Positions 9,894 through 20,136 are shown, counted from the first letter of the stretch. The stretch is 64,000 nucleotides of DNA from Rhodococcus zopfii NBRC 100606 = JCM 9919 (GCF_001895025.1 NZ_BCXI01000011.1:62001-126000); one strand, 5' to 3'. Notes: generated by a model not told the origin, from the letters alone. Program-made: numbers and translations.

Positions 9894-11360
9894 GTGAGTA
9901 CCGCAGCCTGGATAATCATCGCGGCCGTCTTGGCGGTCGTCCTCGTCGCACTCGTCGTCGGCCTGACCCTGTACCGGAGGCGGCAGGTGTCGCTGACGTC
10001 GGCGCCGACCCCGGAGCTCGAGGCCGAACCCAAGGACCGATCCGGTGGGTACAAGGCCCAGAGCGGATTCTCCTTCAGTCAGGGCTCGACCGCGACGGCA
10101 CCGCCACCCGTCGAACGGCCCGCGCCCCGCCCCGAACCTCCGACGGTCAAGCTGCCGCAGGAGGTCACCGAGGCGCCGCCGGCACCGAGGCCGGCGCCGG
10201 CACCGGTGCCCGAGCCTGCGCCGGAAGAGGTCGCCGAGGAGAAGGTCGCCGAGGAGCAGGTCGCGGAGGAGGCACCCGCCGGGGTCGCGCCCGCACCCGA
10301 GGAAGCGCCCACACCCGAGGAAGCACCCGTCGCGGAAGTCTCGCCCGAGGTGGCTGCGCCCGAGCCGGAAGTGCTCGCGCCCGCACCCGAGACGGTGACG
10401 GTTCCCGAAGTCGAGACCGCGCCCGCGATCGAGGAGATCGCGCCGACCGCCGGTCGCCTGGACCGGCTGCGCGGCCGACTCGCCCGATCCCAGTCGGCGA
10501 TGGGCAAGAGCCTGCTCGGCCTGCTCGGCGGCGGCGACCTCGACGAGGATTCGTGGGAGGAGATCGAGGACACCCTCCTCATCGCCGACCTCGGCGCCGC
10601 GACCACCACCAAGATCGTGGAGCGACTGCGACAGGAAATGGCGGCACGAAACGTGCGCACCGAAGCCGACGCGCGCGCGGTGTTGCGCGACGTGCTCGTC
10701 GCTGAACTGCACCCCGAGCTGGACCGGTCCATCCGGGCGTTGCCGCACGACGACCACCCGTCCATCCTGTTGGTCGTCGGTGTGAACGGCACCGGCAAGA
10801 CCACGACGACCGGCAAGCTGGCGCGTGTGCTCGTCGCCGACGGGCGGCGCGTGCTCCTCGGGGCCGCCGACACGTTCCGCGCGGCCGCCGCCGATCAGCT
10901 CCAGACCTGGGCCGAGCGGGTCGGTGCGGAGGTCGTGCGCGGCAAGGAAGCCGGTGACCCCGCCGCCGTCGCGTTCGACGCCGTGTCCCGGGGCATCGAG
11001 AACGGCGTCGACGCCGTCCTCATCGACACGGCGGGCCGGCTCCACACCAAGACCGGCCTGATGGACGAGCTCGGCAAGGTCAAGCGGGTCGTCGAGAAGA
11101 AGGCCGGGGTCGACGAGGTGCTGTTGGTGCTCGACGCGACGATCGGCCAGAACGGGCTCACACAGGCCCGGGTGTTCGCCGAGGTCGTCGACATCACCGG
11201 TGTCGTCCTGACGAAGCTCGACGGGACCGCCAAGGGTGGCATCGTCTTCCAGGTCCAGCACGAACTGGGTGTGCCGGTGAAGCTCGTGGGCCTCGGTGAG
11301 GGCGCCGACGACCTGGCGCCGTTCGAGCCCGGTGCCTTCGTGGACGCTCTGCTCGGCTGA
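9894..11360 (+). CDS. ftsY: Signal recognition particle receptor FtsY
   Basis: 488-residue SRP receptor GTPase that docks ribosome-SRP complexes to the membrane. The N-terminus is a membrane segment (residues about 4-26) followed by RRR. Residues about 40-190 are a Pro/Glu/Ala-rich acidic A domain with repeated EEAP units. The NG domain follows: [15 protein letters not shown] near 296-310, DTAGR, and [13 protein letters not shown] start; CAGTAT 6 bases upstream could be a leaderless -10. Its partner ffh is 4.6 kb downstream. Confidence 0.96.
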   Translation: MSTAAWIIIAAVLAVVLVALVVGLTLYRRRQVSLTSAPTPELEAEPKDRSGGYKAQSGFSFSQGSTATAPPPVERPAPRPEPPTVKLPQEVTEAPPAPRPAPAPVPEPAPEEVAEEKVAEEQVAEEAPAGVAPAPEEAPTPEEAPVAEVSPEVAAPEPEVLAPAPETVTVPEVETAPAIEEIAPTAGRLDRLRGRLARSQSAMGKSLLGLLGGGDLDEDSWEEIEDTLLIADLGAATTTKIVERLRQEMAARNVRTEADARAVLRDVLVAELHPELDRSIRALPHDDHPSILLVVGVNGTGKTTTTGKLARVLVADGRRVLLGAADTFRAAAADQLQTWAERVGAEVVRGKEAGDPAAVAFDAVSRGIENGVDAVLIDTAGRLHTKTGLMDELGKVKRVVEKKAGVDEVLLVLDATIGQNGLTQARVFAEVVDITGVVLTKLDGTAKGGIVFQVQHELGVPVKLVGLGEGADDLAPFEPGAFVDALLG

Positions 11361-11408
11361 GAGCGGCGCAGCGCTCGTCGCCGTCGGCGGCGAGGCCCGG
11401 TGGACATG

Positions 11409-11470
11409 CCGCGCGACGACACCCACCGCCCCCGGCCGGGGGCGCGGAACACGTGTCGCGCGCGGCTTTT
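11409..11470 (+). terminator. Intrinsic terminator after ftsY
   Basis: A nested hairpin: the outer arms 11409-11422 and 11453-11465 pair with one bulge, and an inner perfect 9-bp stem lies at 11427-11444. It is followed by CTTTT at 11466-11470. It is one of the few terminators here with a short T tract. Confidence 0.65.
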
Positions 11471-11509
11471 CCCATCTTTCGGACGCTTCGGACGAAGACC
11501 GCAAAGAGT

Positions 11510-11557
11510 GAAACAGAGCCGAAACACGGCGCGTGTTTCCGTTCACTCCACCGAAAC
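11510..11557 (+). promoter_or_regulatory. Candidate GlnR binding sites upstream of amtB
   Basis: Two half-site pairs fit the actinobacterial GlnR pattern GTNAC-N6-GAAAC: GAAAC-AGAGCC-GAAAC at 11510-11525 and TTCAC-TCCACC-GAAAC at 11542-11557, separated by 16 bases. They lie 85-130 bases before amtB, a classic GlnR target in mycobacteria and streptomycetes. Each first half has one mismatch. Confidence 0.55.
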
Positions 11558-11641
11558 AGGACGGCGCTTCCACGGAAACATCTCGGCAGCAAGCTTTCCT
11601 CAACCACGCGCTGACAGGCGCGGTACCTAGGGAGGTTGCAA

Positions 11642-12949
11642 GTGGAGGAAGTGGTGAACACCGGCGACGCGGCATGGATGCTCATGGCGGCATCGCTGGT
11701 GCTGCTGATGACACCCGGCTTGGCGTTCTTCTACGGCGGTATGTCGCGTGCCAAATCGGTCCTGAACATGATGATGATGTCGTTCGGCGCCATGGCGTTG
11801 ATCGGCGTGATCTACGTCCTGTGGGGCTGGTCGATGTCCTACGGCACCGAAAGCGTCGGCGGCATCTTCGCCAACCCGTTCGAGTTCTTCGGTCTGCAGG
11901 GTGCGATCTACGACGAGGAGGGTGGATTCCTCCCCGGCCTGGGCAACTACCCGCAGATCATCGACATCGGCTTCCAGGTCACGTTCGCGATCATCACCAC
12001 CGCGCTGATCAGCGGTGCCCTGGCCGAACGCGTGAAGTTCGGAACGTGGATGGTGTTCGCCGGTCTCTGGGTGACCTTCGCCTACTTCCCGCTCGCCCAC
12101 ATGGTGTGGGGTGGCGGTCTCCTGTCCGGTTCCGAGGACGGCATCGCGGCGAAGCTGTTCGGCACCGTCGACGACGGTGAGGGCGGCCTGACCGCCGCGG
12201 TCGCCCCGATCGACTTCGCCGGTGGCACCGTCGTCCACATCAACGCCGGTATCGCGGCTCTGGTCCTCGCTCTGGTCGTCGGCAAGCGCGCCGGTTTCGG
12301 CACGGTCGCGATGCGTCCGCACAACCTGCCGTTCGTGATGCTCGGTGCCGCGCTCCTGTGGTTCGGCTGGTTCGGCTTCAACGCCGGCTCCGCGTTCGCC
12401 GCCGACGGTATCGCCGGTCTGGCCTGGGTCAACACCACCACTGCTACCGCCGCCGCGATCCTCGGCTGGCTCCTCACCGAGCGCATCCGGGACGGCAAGG
12501 CCACCAGCCTCGGCGCCGCCTCCGGTGCCGTTGCCGGTCTCGTCGCGATCACCCCCGCAGCGGGTGCGCTCAGCCCCGTCGGTTCCATCGCGCTCGGCGC
12601 CGTCGCCGGTGTGCTGTCCGCTCTCGCGGTGGGCCTGAAGTTCAAGTTCGGCTACGACGATTCGCTCGACGTCGTCGGTGTGCACCTGGTGTCGGGCCTC
12701 TGGGGAACCATTGCGATCGGTTTCCTTGCCACCGACACCGGACTTTTCTACGGCGGCGACTACAAGCAGCTGGTCGTTCAGATCGTGATCGCCCTGGTCG
12801 CCCTGGTGTTCACCGCGATCGTCACCACCGTGATCGCATTCGCCCTCAAGCCGCTCGGCTGGCGGGTCTCGCCCGACGAAGAGGCTCGTGGTATCGACGA
12901 GACGGAGCATGCGGAGTCCGCATACGACTTCGTCTCGGCGCTCAGGTGA
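11642..12949 (+). CDS. amtB: Ammonium transporter AmtB
   Basis: About 435 residues with some eleven membrane segments; a trimeric ammonium channel. Family motifs seen: AWMLMAASLVLLMTPGLAFFYGG at the N-terminus, DFAGGTVVHINAGIAALVLAL with the pore histidine, and DDSLDVVGVHLVSGLWGT with the second one. The GTG at 11642 is chosen because GGGAGG lies 6 bases upstream; a TTG six bases earlier and GTGs at 11651 and 11654 are alternatives. glnB follows, so PII probably gates it. Confidence 0.94.
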   Translation: MEEVVNTGDAAWMLMAASLVLLMTPGLAFFYGGMSRAKSVLNMMMMSFGAMALIGVIYVLWGWSMSYGTESVGGIFANPFEFFGLQGAIYDEEGGFLPGLGNYPQIIDIGFQVTFAIITTALISGALAERVKFGTWMVFAGLWVTFAYFPLAHMVWGGGLLSGSEDGIAAKLFGTVDDGEGGLTAAVAPIDFAGGTVVHINAGIAALVLALVVGKRAGFGTVAMRPHNLPFVMLGAALLWFGWFGFNAGSAFAADGIAGLAWVNTTTATAAAILGWLLTERIRDGKATSLGAASGAVAGLVAITPAAGALSPVGSIALGAVAGVLSALAVGLKFKFGYDDSLDVVGVHLVSGLWGTIAIGFLATDTGLFYGGDYKQLVVQIVIALVALVFTAIVTTVIAFALKPLGWRVSPDEEARGIDETEHAESAYDFVSALR

Positions 12950-12966
12950 TAAGAAGACGAACGTAG

Positions 12967-13335
<369 letters not shown>

Positions 13336-13355
13336 CCCCAAGGGGTCCGGAACTC

Positions 13356-13397
13356 GCGGCCCCGATCCCGCTGCTCGTGCAGCGGGATCGGGGCCGC
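13356..13397 (+). terminator. Perfect 19-bp hairpin between glnB and glnD
   Basis: Arms 13356-13374 and 13379-13397 are perfectly complementary, with a TCGT loop. It starts 20 bases after the glnB stop and is not followed by a T tract. This is probably a terminator or attenuator that lowers glnD expression relative to amtB-glnB. Confidence 0.65.
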
Positions 13398-13399
13398 CC

Positions 13400-15847
13400 G
13401 TGTCTTCCGGGCCGGAGACCTCGCCCGCCGCGTGCGGTGCTGCAGCCGACCTGGCCGTCGCGCGCGACCAACTGCTCGCCGGCGGCGTCCGCAACCGCCG
13501 CCTCGATTCCGCCGCGTTGCGGCACGCGCTGGTGGACCTGCACGAATTCTGGCTGACCACGAAGGGCGCCGAGGTCGGGATCGTCCCCGACTGCGGGTTC
13601 GCGATCGTTGCGGTCGGTGGCCTGGGCCGCCGCGAGATGCTGCCCTACTCCGATCTCGACCTCATCCTGCTGCACGACGACATGGAACCGGCTGCGGTCT
13701 CCGCGATCGCCGATCGTCTCTGGTATCCGCTGTGGGACGCGCACATCAAACTCGACCACAGCGTTCGTACGGTCCCACAGGCGTTGCAGGTCGCGGCGTC
13801 GGACGTGACCGCGGCGCTGGGAATGCTCGAGGCCCGGCACATCGCCGGGGACGTCGAGCTGAGCAACCTGCTGATCGGCGGGGTGCGCAGGCAGTGGCGG
13901 ACCGGGATTCGAGGTCGGTTCGACGAACTCATCGAGCTCACCCAGACACGTTGGCAGCGCAGTGGACAGATCGCGCACCGTGCCGAACCGGACCTGAAGA
14001 GCGGCCGAGGAGGGTTGCGGGACGTGCAGTTGCTCAATGCCCTGTCCGTCGCGCAGCTCACCGACGGCATGCCGGGGTTGGGGCCGGAGGTGCCCGGCGG
14101 CGGACTCGCCGCCGCGCATCGGCGGTTGCTCGACGTGCGCACCGAGCTGCACCGTGTCGCGGGCCGCCCCCGGGACCAGCTGCGCGCGCAGGACGCCGAC
14201 GAAATCGGTGCCGCGCTGCGCATCGGCGACCGGTTCGACCTGGCCCGGATGCTCACCGAAGCCGCGCGGACCGTCAGCTACTCCGTCGACGTCGGGATCC
14301 GCACCGCGGGCAACGCCCTGCCACGGCGCGGGTTGTCGCGGCTGCGCCGCGTCCCGGTGCGCCGCCCGCTCGACGAGGGCGTCGTCGAACACGCAGGAGA
14401 GGTTGCGCTCGCCCGGGACGCGCATCCCCGTAAGGACCCGGGCCTGATCACCCGTGTCGCCGCCGCGGCCGCGCAGGCCGGGCTGCCGATGTCGGCGTCG
14501 ACACTGAACCGGCTCGCCGACAACGCCCCCGAACTGCGGGAACCGTGGCCACGGTCGGCGCTCAACGACCTGCTGGTTCTGCTCGGCTCCGGCCGGCGCG
14601 CCGTCGACGTCATCGAGGCACTCGACCGCACCGGGCTGTGGGGCCGGCTCCTGCCGGAATGGGGTGCGGTGCGCGACCTGCCTCCCCGAGACGCGGTGCA
14701 CACCTGGACCGTCGACCGGCACCTGGTGGAAACAGCGGTGTACGCGGGCGGTCTCACGACCCGCGTCGCCCGGCCCGACCTGCTGGTGCTCGGCGCGCTG
14801 CTGCACGACATCGGCAAGGGACGAGGCGGGGACCACAGCGTCGTCGGCGCCGACCTGGCCACGCAGATCGGGCGGCGGATGGGACTGTGGCCGTCGGATC
14901 TCGCGCTCCTCACCGCGATGGTGCGGCACCACCTGCTGCTGCCGCACACCGCGACGCGCCGAGACCTCGACGATCCGGCGACCGTGCAGTCCGTCGTCGA
15001 CGCTCTCGACGGCGACCCGGTGCTGCTGGAACTGCTGCACGCACTCGCCGAGGCGGATTCGCTGGCCACCGGTCCGGGGGTGTGGGGGGACTGGAAGGCG
15101 TCGCTGATCCGGGAACTGGTCCGGCGATGCCGGATGGTGATGGCAGGGGAGGAATTGCCCACCCCGGACGCGATCGATCCGGCACTCGCAGAACTGGCCG
15201 TCGACGGCGGCGTGCACGTGACGCTGCAGGCGGGCGAGGGCCCGCACTCGTACACGGTGTCCGTGGTGGCCCCGGACGAACCGGGGCTGCTCGCCGACGC
15301 CGCCGGTGTGCTGGCCCTGCACGGCTTACGTGTGCTGTCCGCCTCGCTCGGCAGCCACGCCGGCAGTGCCGTCAACACTTTCGTGGTGTCGCCGCGGTTC
15401 GGGACACCGCCCGAGGCCGGTTTGCTGCGACAGGAACTGATCCGTGCGCGAGGCGGCGACCTGGACCTGCCGGCCGCGCTGGACGCGAAGGAACAGGCCG
15501 CGCGGGACGCGCAGCTGCCGGAACAGCCGGAACGGGCCGTGCCGGTCGTGTATGCGCAGGCCCCGCCGCGAGTGATCTGGTTCGACGCCCCCGATCCGGG
15601 GCAGGTGATCCTCGAACTGCGCGCCGAGGACCGTCTCGGGTTGCTGTGCCGCCTCGCCGAGGCCTTCGAGTCCGTCGGCGCCGACGTGCGGTGGGCGCGG
15701 GTCTCGACCCTCGGCGCGTCGGTCGTCGACGCTTTCTGCATCGACCTCACCGGGACCGACACCCGGGCCACGCGGGAGCAGCTCGAGCAGGCCGTGCTCG
15801 CGGTGGTTCCGGGGGTCGAACCGAAGAAACCCGAGGCGACCGCCTGA
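13400..15847 (+). CDS. glnD: PII nucleotidyltransferase/removing enzyme GlnD
   Basis: About 815 residues. It modifies and de-modifies PII in response to nitrogen status. Domains in order: nucleotidyltransferase with [21 protein letters not shown] (about residues 73-93), a helical linker, an HD phosphohydrolase domain with [12 protein letters not shown], and two ACT domains (about 610-680 and 720-800) that sense glutamine. An ATG at 13325 is in frame and overlaps glnB, but translation from it would run through the perfect hairpin. The GTG at 13400 gives an N-terminus of the same length as M. tuberculosis GlnD (about 11 residues before AADLAVARD). No strong ribosome site precedes either start. 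Confidence 0.92.
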   Translation: MSSGPETSPAACGAAADLAVARDQLLAGGVRNRRLDSAALRHALVDLHEFWLTTKGAEVGIVPDCGFAIVAVGGLGRREMLPYSDLDLILLHDDMEPAAVSAIADRLWYPLWDAHIKLDHSVRTVPQALQVAASDVTAALGMLEARHIAGDVELSNLLIGGVRRQWRTGIRGRFDELIELTQTRWQRSGQIAHRAEPDLKSGRGGLRDVQLLNALSVAQLTDGMPGLGPEVPGGGLAAAHRRLLDVRTELHRVAGRPRDQLRAQDADEIGAALRIGDRFDLARMLTEAARTVSYSVDVGIRTAGNALPRRGLSRLRRVPVRRPLDEGVVEHAGEVALARDAHPRKDPGLITRVAAAAAQAGLPMSASTLNRLADNAPELREPWPRSALNDLLVLLGSGRRAVDVIEALDRTGLWGRLLPEWGAVRDLPPRDAVHTWTVDRHLVETAVYAGGLTTRVARPDLLVLGALLHDIGKGRGGDHSVVGADLATQIGRRMGLWPSDLALLTAMVRHHLLLPHTATRRDLDDPATVQSVVDALDGDPVLLELLHALAEADSLATGPGVWGDWKASLIRELVRRCRMVMAGEELPTPDAIDPALAELAVDGGVHVTLQAGEGPHSYTVSVVAPDEPGLLADAAGVLALHGLRVLSASLGSHAGSAVNTFVVSPRFGTPPEAGLLRQELIRARGGDLDLPAALDAKEQAARDAQLPEQPERAVPVVYAQAPPRVIWFDAPDPGQVILELRAEDRLGLLCRLAEAFESVGADVRWARVSTLGASVVDAFCIDLTGTDTRATREQLEQAVLAVVPGVEPKKPEATA

Positions 15848-15889
15848 CCGGGTGCCGCCCGCCGTGACGTGACGGTCGCGGCGAGCGGC

Positions 15890-15895
15890 TACCCT
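15890..15895 (+). promoter_or_regulatory. Candidate ffh -10 box (TACCCT)
   Basis: TACCCT fits TANNNT and lies 47 bases before the ffh start. GTGACG strings upstream could serve as -35, but spacing is not ideal. Confidence 0.4.
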
Positions 15896-15942
15896 GGATC
15901 GCAGCACTGTCCGTCTTTCGTCAGAACCCAGGAGCGCATTCG

Positions 15943-17529
15943 GTGTTCGAATCCCTTTCCGACAGGTTGACCGGGGTCCTGAAGGACCTGCGCGGCAAGG
16001 GGCGCCTCTCCGATGCCGACATCGACGCCACGTGCCGGGAGATCCGGCTCGCCCTGCTCGAGGCGGATGTCGCGTTGCCCGTGGTGCGCGCGTTCATCGC
16101 AAAGATCAAAGAACGCGCCAAGGGCGCCGAGGTGCACGGTGCCCTGAATCCGGCGCAGCAGGTCGTCAAGATCGTCAACGAGGAGCTCGTCGGGATCCTC
16201 GGTGGGGAGACCCGCCGGCTGCGGCTCGCGAAGAACCCGCCGACCGTGATCATGCTCGCCGGTCTGCAGGGTGCCGGTAAGACCACCCTCGCCGGCAAGC
16301 TGGCGGCCTGGCTCAAGGGCCAGGGGCACACCCCGATGCTGGTGGCGTGCGACCTGCAGCGTCCCGGCGCGGTCAGCCAGCTCCAGATCGTCGGTGAACG
16401 CGCCGGCGTCGCGGTTTTCGCACCGCACCCGGGCACGTCGATCGGGGGCGGCGACAACGCACTCGGTGTGTCGGCCGCCGACCCGGTCGCCGTCGCGAAG
16501 TCCGGCATCGAGGAAGCCCGCACGAAGCAGTACGACGTGGTCATCGTCGACACCGCCGGCCGCCTCGGCATCGACGAGGAACTGATGGCGCAGGCCGCGG
16601 GCATCCGCGACGCCGTGCAGCCGGACGAGACCCTGTTCGTGCTCGACGCGATGATCGGCCAGGATGCGGTGAGTACCGCCGAGGCGTTCCGCGCGGGTGT
16701 CGGCTTCACCGGCGTCGTGCTCACCAAGCTCGACGGTGACGCCCGAGGTGGCGCGGCGCTGAGCGTGCGTGAGCTGACCGGGCAGCCGATCCTCTTCGCG
16801 TCCACCGGTGAGAAGCTCGAGGACTTCGACGTCTTCCACCCCGAGCGCATGGCCAGTCGCATCCTCGGCATGGGCGACGTGCTCACCCTCATCGAGCAGG
16901 CCGAGCAGGTCTTCGACGCCGAGCAAGCCGAGCTCACCGCTTCCAAGATCGGTTCGGGTGAGCTCACCCTCGAGGACTTCCTCGAGCAGATGATGGCCGT
17001 GCGTAAGATGGGCCCGATCGCAAACCTGCTGGGTATGCTGCCCGGTGCCGGACAGATGAAGGACGCGCTCGCCAACGTCGACGAGAAGCAACTCGACCGC
17101 ATCCAGGCGATCATCCGCGGCATGACCCCCGCGGAGCGCGCCGATCCGAAGATCATCAACGCGTCGCGGCGTCTCCGCATCGCGAACGGTTCCGGCGTGA
17201 AGGTTTCCGACGTCAACCAGCTCGTCGACCGGTTCTTCGAAGCGCGCAAGATGATGGCGGCGATGGCCGGTCGCATGGGTATGCCCGGTGCCCGCAAGAA
17301 TCAGCGCAGCAACAAGAAGGGCAAGAAGGGCAAGAAGGGCGGTCGCGGACCGACCCCGCCGAAGGTCAAGGGCGGATTCCCCGGCGGACTGCCGGCCGGA
17401 TTCCCCGGCATGGGCGGCGGCATGCCCGCCGGTTTCCCGGATCTGTCCAACATGCCGAAGGGGCTCGACGAACTGCCCCCGGGTCTCGAGGGCTTCGACC
17501 TGTCGAAGTTGAAGCTGCCGAAGAACTGA
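15943..17529 (+). CDS. ffh: Signal recognition particle protein Ffh
   Basis: 528-residue SRP54 GTPase that binds signal sequences and 4.5S RNA and interacts with FtsY. The N domain is followed by G-domain motifs GLQGAGKTTLAGKLA (about residues 107-121), DTAGRLG and TKLDGDARGG. The M domain follows from about 300 (LTLEDFLEQMMAVRKMGP, then GSGVKVSDVNQLV). The C-terminus is a Lys-rich stretch and a Gly/Pro/Met-rich tail, longer than in E. coli but usual in actinobacteria. GTG start with CAGGAGCG upstream. Confidence 0.97.
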   Translation: MFESLSDRLTGVLKDLRGKGRLSDADIDATCREIRLALLEADVALPVVRAFIAKIKERAKGAEVHGALNPAQQVVKIVNEELVGILGGETRRLRLAKNPPTVIMLAGLQGAGKTTLAGKLAAWLKGQGHTPMLVACDLQRPGAVSQLQIVGERAGVAVFAPHPGTSIGGGDNALGVSAADPVAVAKSGIEEARTKQYDVVIVDTAGRLGIDEELMAQAAGIRDAVQPDETLFVLDAMIGQDAVSTAEAFRAGVGFTGVVLTKLDGDARGGAALSVRELTGQPILFASTGEKLEDFDVFHPERMASRILGMGDVLTLIEQAEQVFDAEQAELTASKIGSGELTLEDFLEQMMAVRKMGPIANLLGMLPGAGQMKDALANVDEKQLDRIQAIIRGMTPAERADPKIINASRRLRIANGSGVKVSDVNQLVDRFFEARKMMAAMAGRMGMPGARKNQRSNKKGKKGKKGGRGPTPPKVKGGFPGGLPAGFPGMGGGMPAGFPDLSNMPKGLDELPPGLEGFDLSKLKLPKN

Positions 17530-17537
17530 CCCACCGC

Positions 17538-17566
17538 CTCCGCCGTCACCGTGTGTGACGGCGGAG
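17538..17566. terminator. Bidirectional terminator between ffh and the HxlR gene
   Basis: A perfect 12-bp stem (17538-17549 with 17555-17566) and a 5-base loop lie between two convergent genes; TTT follows shortly on the + strand. Confidence 0.7.
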
Positions 17567-17578
17567 TGCGTTTCGGGG

Positions 17579-18202
17579 TCACGCGTCGTGTTCGAGCTCC
17601 GTCCCGGCGGCTCGCCGCTCGAGGAGCGGGCCGATGTCCGCGGTTCCGCGGGCCAGTTCCACGGCGGTCGAGAGGTCCACGCGCAGTTCCGCATCCGGAG
17701 ACGGTGCGTCGCCGTCCCGGTGGGTGATGCCCGCGGTCGTGACCACGATGTGGAATGCGGGTTCGGTGCCGATGCGAATGTTCACGGTGCGGACGGTCGG
17801 CGGGTCGAGCGCAAGGTGCGCGGCGATCGCACGTCCCAGCGGGAACGCGAGCCAGTGGGCGCGGACGGCATCCGTGTCGGCCCGGCCGTCGAGCCGGTCG
17901 GTGCCCCAGGCGGACAGGGCGTCGAGGACAGGCCGCAGGCGACGGCCCGATTCGGTCAGTTCGTACACCGACGCGCCGGCGCGCGGCCCGATCCTCCTGC
18001 GTTCGACGATCCCGTCCGATTCGAGGTCGCGGAGCCGGGCGGCGAGCATATCGGTGCTGATGCCGGGCAGGTCCGCGAACAGGTCGCTGTAGCGGCGCGG
18101 CCCGCCGCACAGTTCACGGACGACGAGCAGACTCCAGCGGTCGCCGACGCTGTCGAGTGCCTTGCCGACCGTGCAGTAGTGCCCGTAGCTGCGTCGTGTC
18201 AT
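17579..18202 (-). CDS. HxlR-family transcriptional regulator
   Basis: About 207 residues. The N-terminal winged helix (RSYGHYCTVGKALDSVGDRWSLLVVRELCGGPRRYSDLFADLPGIS split over helices 1-3) is typical of HxlR, a MarR-like family whose cysteine or N-terminal region often senses electrophiles; a cysteine is at residue 9. The C-terminal ~100 residues resemble the SCP2-like extension of long HxlR proteins. The second of two close ATGs (18202) is chosen because AGGA lies 8 bases upstream; the other is 18211. It faces an aminotransferase across two palindromes and probably represses it and itself. Confidence 0.85.
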   Translation of the reverse strand: MTRRSYGHYCTVGKALDSVGDRWSLLVVRELCGGPRRYSDLFADLPGISTDMLAARLRDLESDGIVERRRIGPRAGASVYELTESGRRLRPVLDALSAWGTDRLDGRADTDAVRAHWLAFPLGRAIAAHLALDPPTVRTVNIRIGTEPAFHIVVTTAGITHRDGDAPSPDAELRVDLSTAVELARGTADIGPLLERRAAGTELEHDA

Positions 18203-18222
18203 GCTGTGCATCCTAGCGGCTA

Positions 18223-18258
18223 CTTGGAAAATCCAAGGACTTGCTTGGGTGATCCAAG
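18223..18258. promoter_or_regulatory. Tandem palindromic operators of the HxlR regulator
   Basis: Two inverted repeats lie in the 92-base divergent region: CTTGGA-AAA-TCCAAG (18223-18237) and CTTGG-GTGAT-CCAAG (18244-18258). Their centres are 21 bp apart, two helical turns, so two dimers would bind the same face. TAAAGT at 18259-18264 directly abuts the second and could be the -10 of the aminotransferase. Confidence 0.6.
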
Positions 18259-18294
18259 TAAAGTGGTCGCGGACGCACGCGAGAAGGGACGTCG

Positions 18295-19509
18295 ATGCAG
18301 GTCACGCAGTCGAGCAAGCTGGCAGGAGTGTCGTACGAGATCCGTGGACCGGTCGCCGAGCACGCCGCACGCCTCGAGGCCGAGGGGCATCACGTGGTCC
18401 GGCTCAACACCGGCAACCCGCTCGAGTTCGGATTCGACGCGCCGCAGGAGATGTTGTCGGACATCGTGCGGGCGTTGCCCACCTCCACCGGGTACACGAC
18501 GTCGAAGGGGTTGCTCGCATCGCGACGGGCGATCGCGCAGTACTACGAGACCCGCGGCGTGGAGAACGTCGACGTCGAGAACATCTTCCTCGGCAACGGC
18601 GTCTCCGAACTCGTGATGATGGCGATGACGGCGCTGCTCGAGAACGGCGACGAGGTGCTCGTTCCCGCACCCGACTTCCCGCTCTGGACGGCCGCCCCGA
18701 CGCTCAACGGTGGCAAGGCCGTCCACTACCTGTGCGACGAGGAATCCGAGTGGTACCCCGACCTCGACGACATCGCGGCGAAGATCACCGACCGCACCCG
18801 GGCGATCGTTGTCATCAACCCGAACAACCCGACCGGTGCGGTCTATCCGACCGAGGTCCTCGAATCGATCCTCGACCTCGCCCGCAAGCACCGGCTGATC
18901 GTGTTCTCCGACGAGATCTACGACAAGATCACCTACGACGACGTCGTGCACACGAGCACGGCGGCGCTCGCGCCGGACGTGCTGTGTGTGACGTTCTCCG
19001 GCCTGTCGAAGACGTACCGATGCGCGGGCCTGCGCTCGGGATGGATGGTGCTCACCGGCCCGACCTCGGGCGCCGCAAGCTACCTCGAGGGACTCACGAT
19101 GCTCGCCGGCCTGCGATTGTGCGCGAACGTTCCCGCGCAACAGGCGATTCCGGTGGCGCTCGGCGGACGGCAGAGCATCCACGACCTGGTTCTGCCCGGT
19201 GGGCGGCTGCGTGAGCAACGCGACGCCGCGTGGGAGGCGCTCAACGCCATCCCCGGGGTCTCGTGTGTGAAACCGAAGGGCGCGCTCTACGCGTTCCCTC
19301 GCATCGACCTCGAGATGTACCCGATCCACAGCGACGAGAAGCTGGTGCTGGATCTGTTGCTGCAGGAGAAACTGCACATCGTCCAGGGAACCGGGTTCAA
19401 CTGGCCGCGACCCGACCACTTCCGCATCGTCACGCTGCCGCACGCCGACGATCTCGAGGCCATCATCGGTCGGATCGGACGATTCCTGGCCAACTACCGG
19501 CAGCGTTGA
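18295..19509 (+). CDS. alaA: AlaA-type alanine/valine aminotransferase
   Basis: 404-residue class I PLP-dependent aminotransferase, the same length as E. coli AlaA (about 405), which makes alanine from pyruvate and glutamate. Motifs: NTGNPLEFGFDAP near the N-terminus, VINPNNPTGAVYP, DEIYDKITYDD, and the PLP lysine in SGLSKTYRCAGLRSGWM (K239). Divergent from the HxlR regulator and preceded by its probable operators, so expression is likely conditional. AGAAGGGACG precedes the ATG. Confidence 0.88.
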   Translation: MQVTQSSKLAGVSYEIRGPVAEHAARLEAEGHHVVRLNTGNPLEFGFDAPQEMLSDIVRALPTSTGYTTSKGLLASRRAIAQYYETRGVENVDVENIFLGNGVSELVMMAMTALLENGDEVLVPAPDFPLWTAAPTLNGGKAVHYLCDEESEWYPDLDDIAAKITDRTRAIVVINPNNPTGAVYPTEVLESILDLARKHRLIVFSDEIYDKITYDDVVHTSTAALAPDVLCVTFSGLSKTYRCAGLRSGWMVLTGPTSGAASYLEGLTMLAGLRLCANVPAQQAIPVALGGRQSIHDLVLPGGRLREQRDAAWEALNAIPGVSCVKPKGALYAFPRIDLEMYPIHSDEKLVLDLLLQEKLHIVQGTGFNWPRPDHFRIVTLPHADDLEAIIGRIGRFLANYRQR

Positions 19510-19546
19510 GGGCCCCGGTGATTTCCGCCGGACCGGACGCTTCTGG

Positions 19547-19552
19547 CAGAAT
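19547..19552 (+). promoter_or_regulatory. Candidate rpsP-operon -10 box (CAGAAT)
   Basis: CAGAAT lies about 135 bases before rpsP, giving a long leader as is common for ribosomal protein operons. No clear -35 is seen. The leader has no hairpin I can assign. Confidence 0.35.
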
Positions 19553-19686
19553 GGGTCGCTGTCGTCGCATCCGGTTCCGTACCGCGCGGCGGTCACAGGT
19601 TGGAGGCAAAACCGGGCGTGCCAGAAGGGCGCGTCGTCCGAATTGCACGTGACATGCGCGTTCGCGCGCTCGAAGGGAACACAGCA

Positions 19687-20136
19687 GTGGCTGTCAAGAT
19701 CAAGCTCACCCGTCTCGGCAAGATCCGCAACCCCCAGTACCGCATCGTCGTTGCGGACTCGCGCACCCGCCGCAACGGCCGGGCCATCGAGACCATCGGC
19801 AAGTACCACCCGAAGGAAGAGCCCTCGCTGATCGAGGTCGACTCCGAGCGTGCGCAGTACTGGCTGGGTGTCGGCGCGCAGCCGACCGAGCCCGTTCTGA
19901 ACCTCCTCAAGATCACCGGTGACTGGCAGAAGTTCAAGGGCCTGCCGGGCACCGAGGGCACCCTCCGCGTCAAGGAAGCCAAGCCGTCCAAGCTGGAGCT
20001 GTTCCAGGCCGCGCTCGCGCAGGCCGAGAACGAGCCGGCTGCCGAGGCCATCACGCCCAAGAAGAAGAAGGCCGCCAAGGAAGATGCCGCCGAGGCTTCC
20101 GCCGACGCTGCCGAGTCCACCGAGGCTGCCGAGTAA
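19687..20136 (+). CDS. rpsP: 30S ribosomal protein S16
   Basis: 149 residues. The conserved S16 core is [41 protein letters not shown], followed by an actinobacterial C-terminal extension rich in Ala, Glu and Lys ([16 protein letters not shown] to the end). The GTG at 19687 gives the canonical N-terminus and has GAAGGGAA upstream; in-frame upstream codons are not conserved. First gene of the rpsP-khpA-rimM-trmD unit. Confidence 0.96.
   Translation: MAVKIKLTRLGKIRNPQYRIVVADSRTRRNGRAIETIGKYHPKEEPSLIEVDSERAQYWLGVGAQPTEPVLNLLKITGDWQKFKGLPGTEGTLRVKEAKPSKLELFQAALAQAENEPAAEAITPKKKKAAKEDAAEASADAAESTEAAE

Noticed and set aside
6026-10054. Very long open frame on the minus strand opposite smc
   Set aside because: It mirrors the coding frame of smc in GC-rich DNA, has no domain signature, and smc on the + strand is certain.
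9741-11675. Long minus-strand frame opposite ftsY
   Set aside because: A shadow of ftsY; the protein is compositionally skewed and matches no family.
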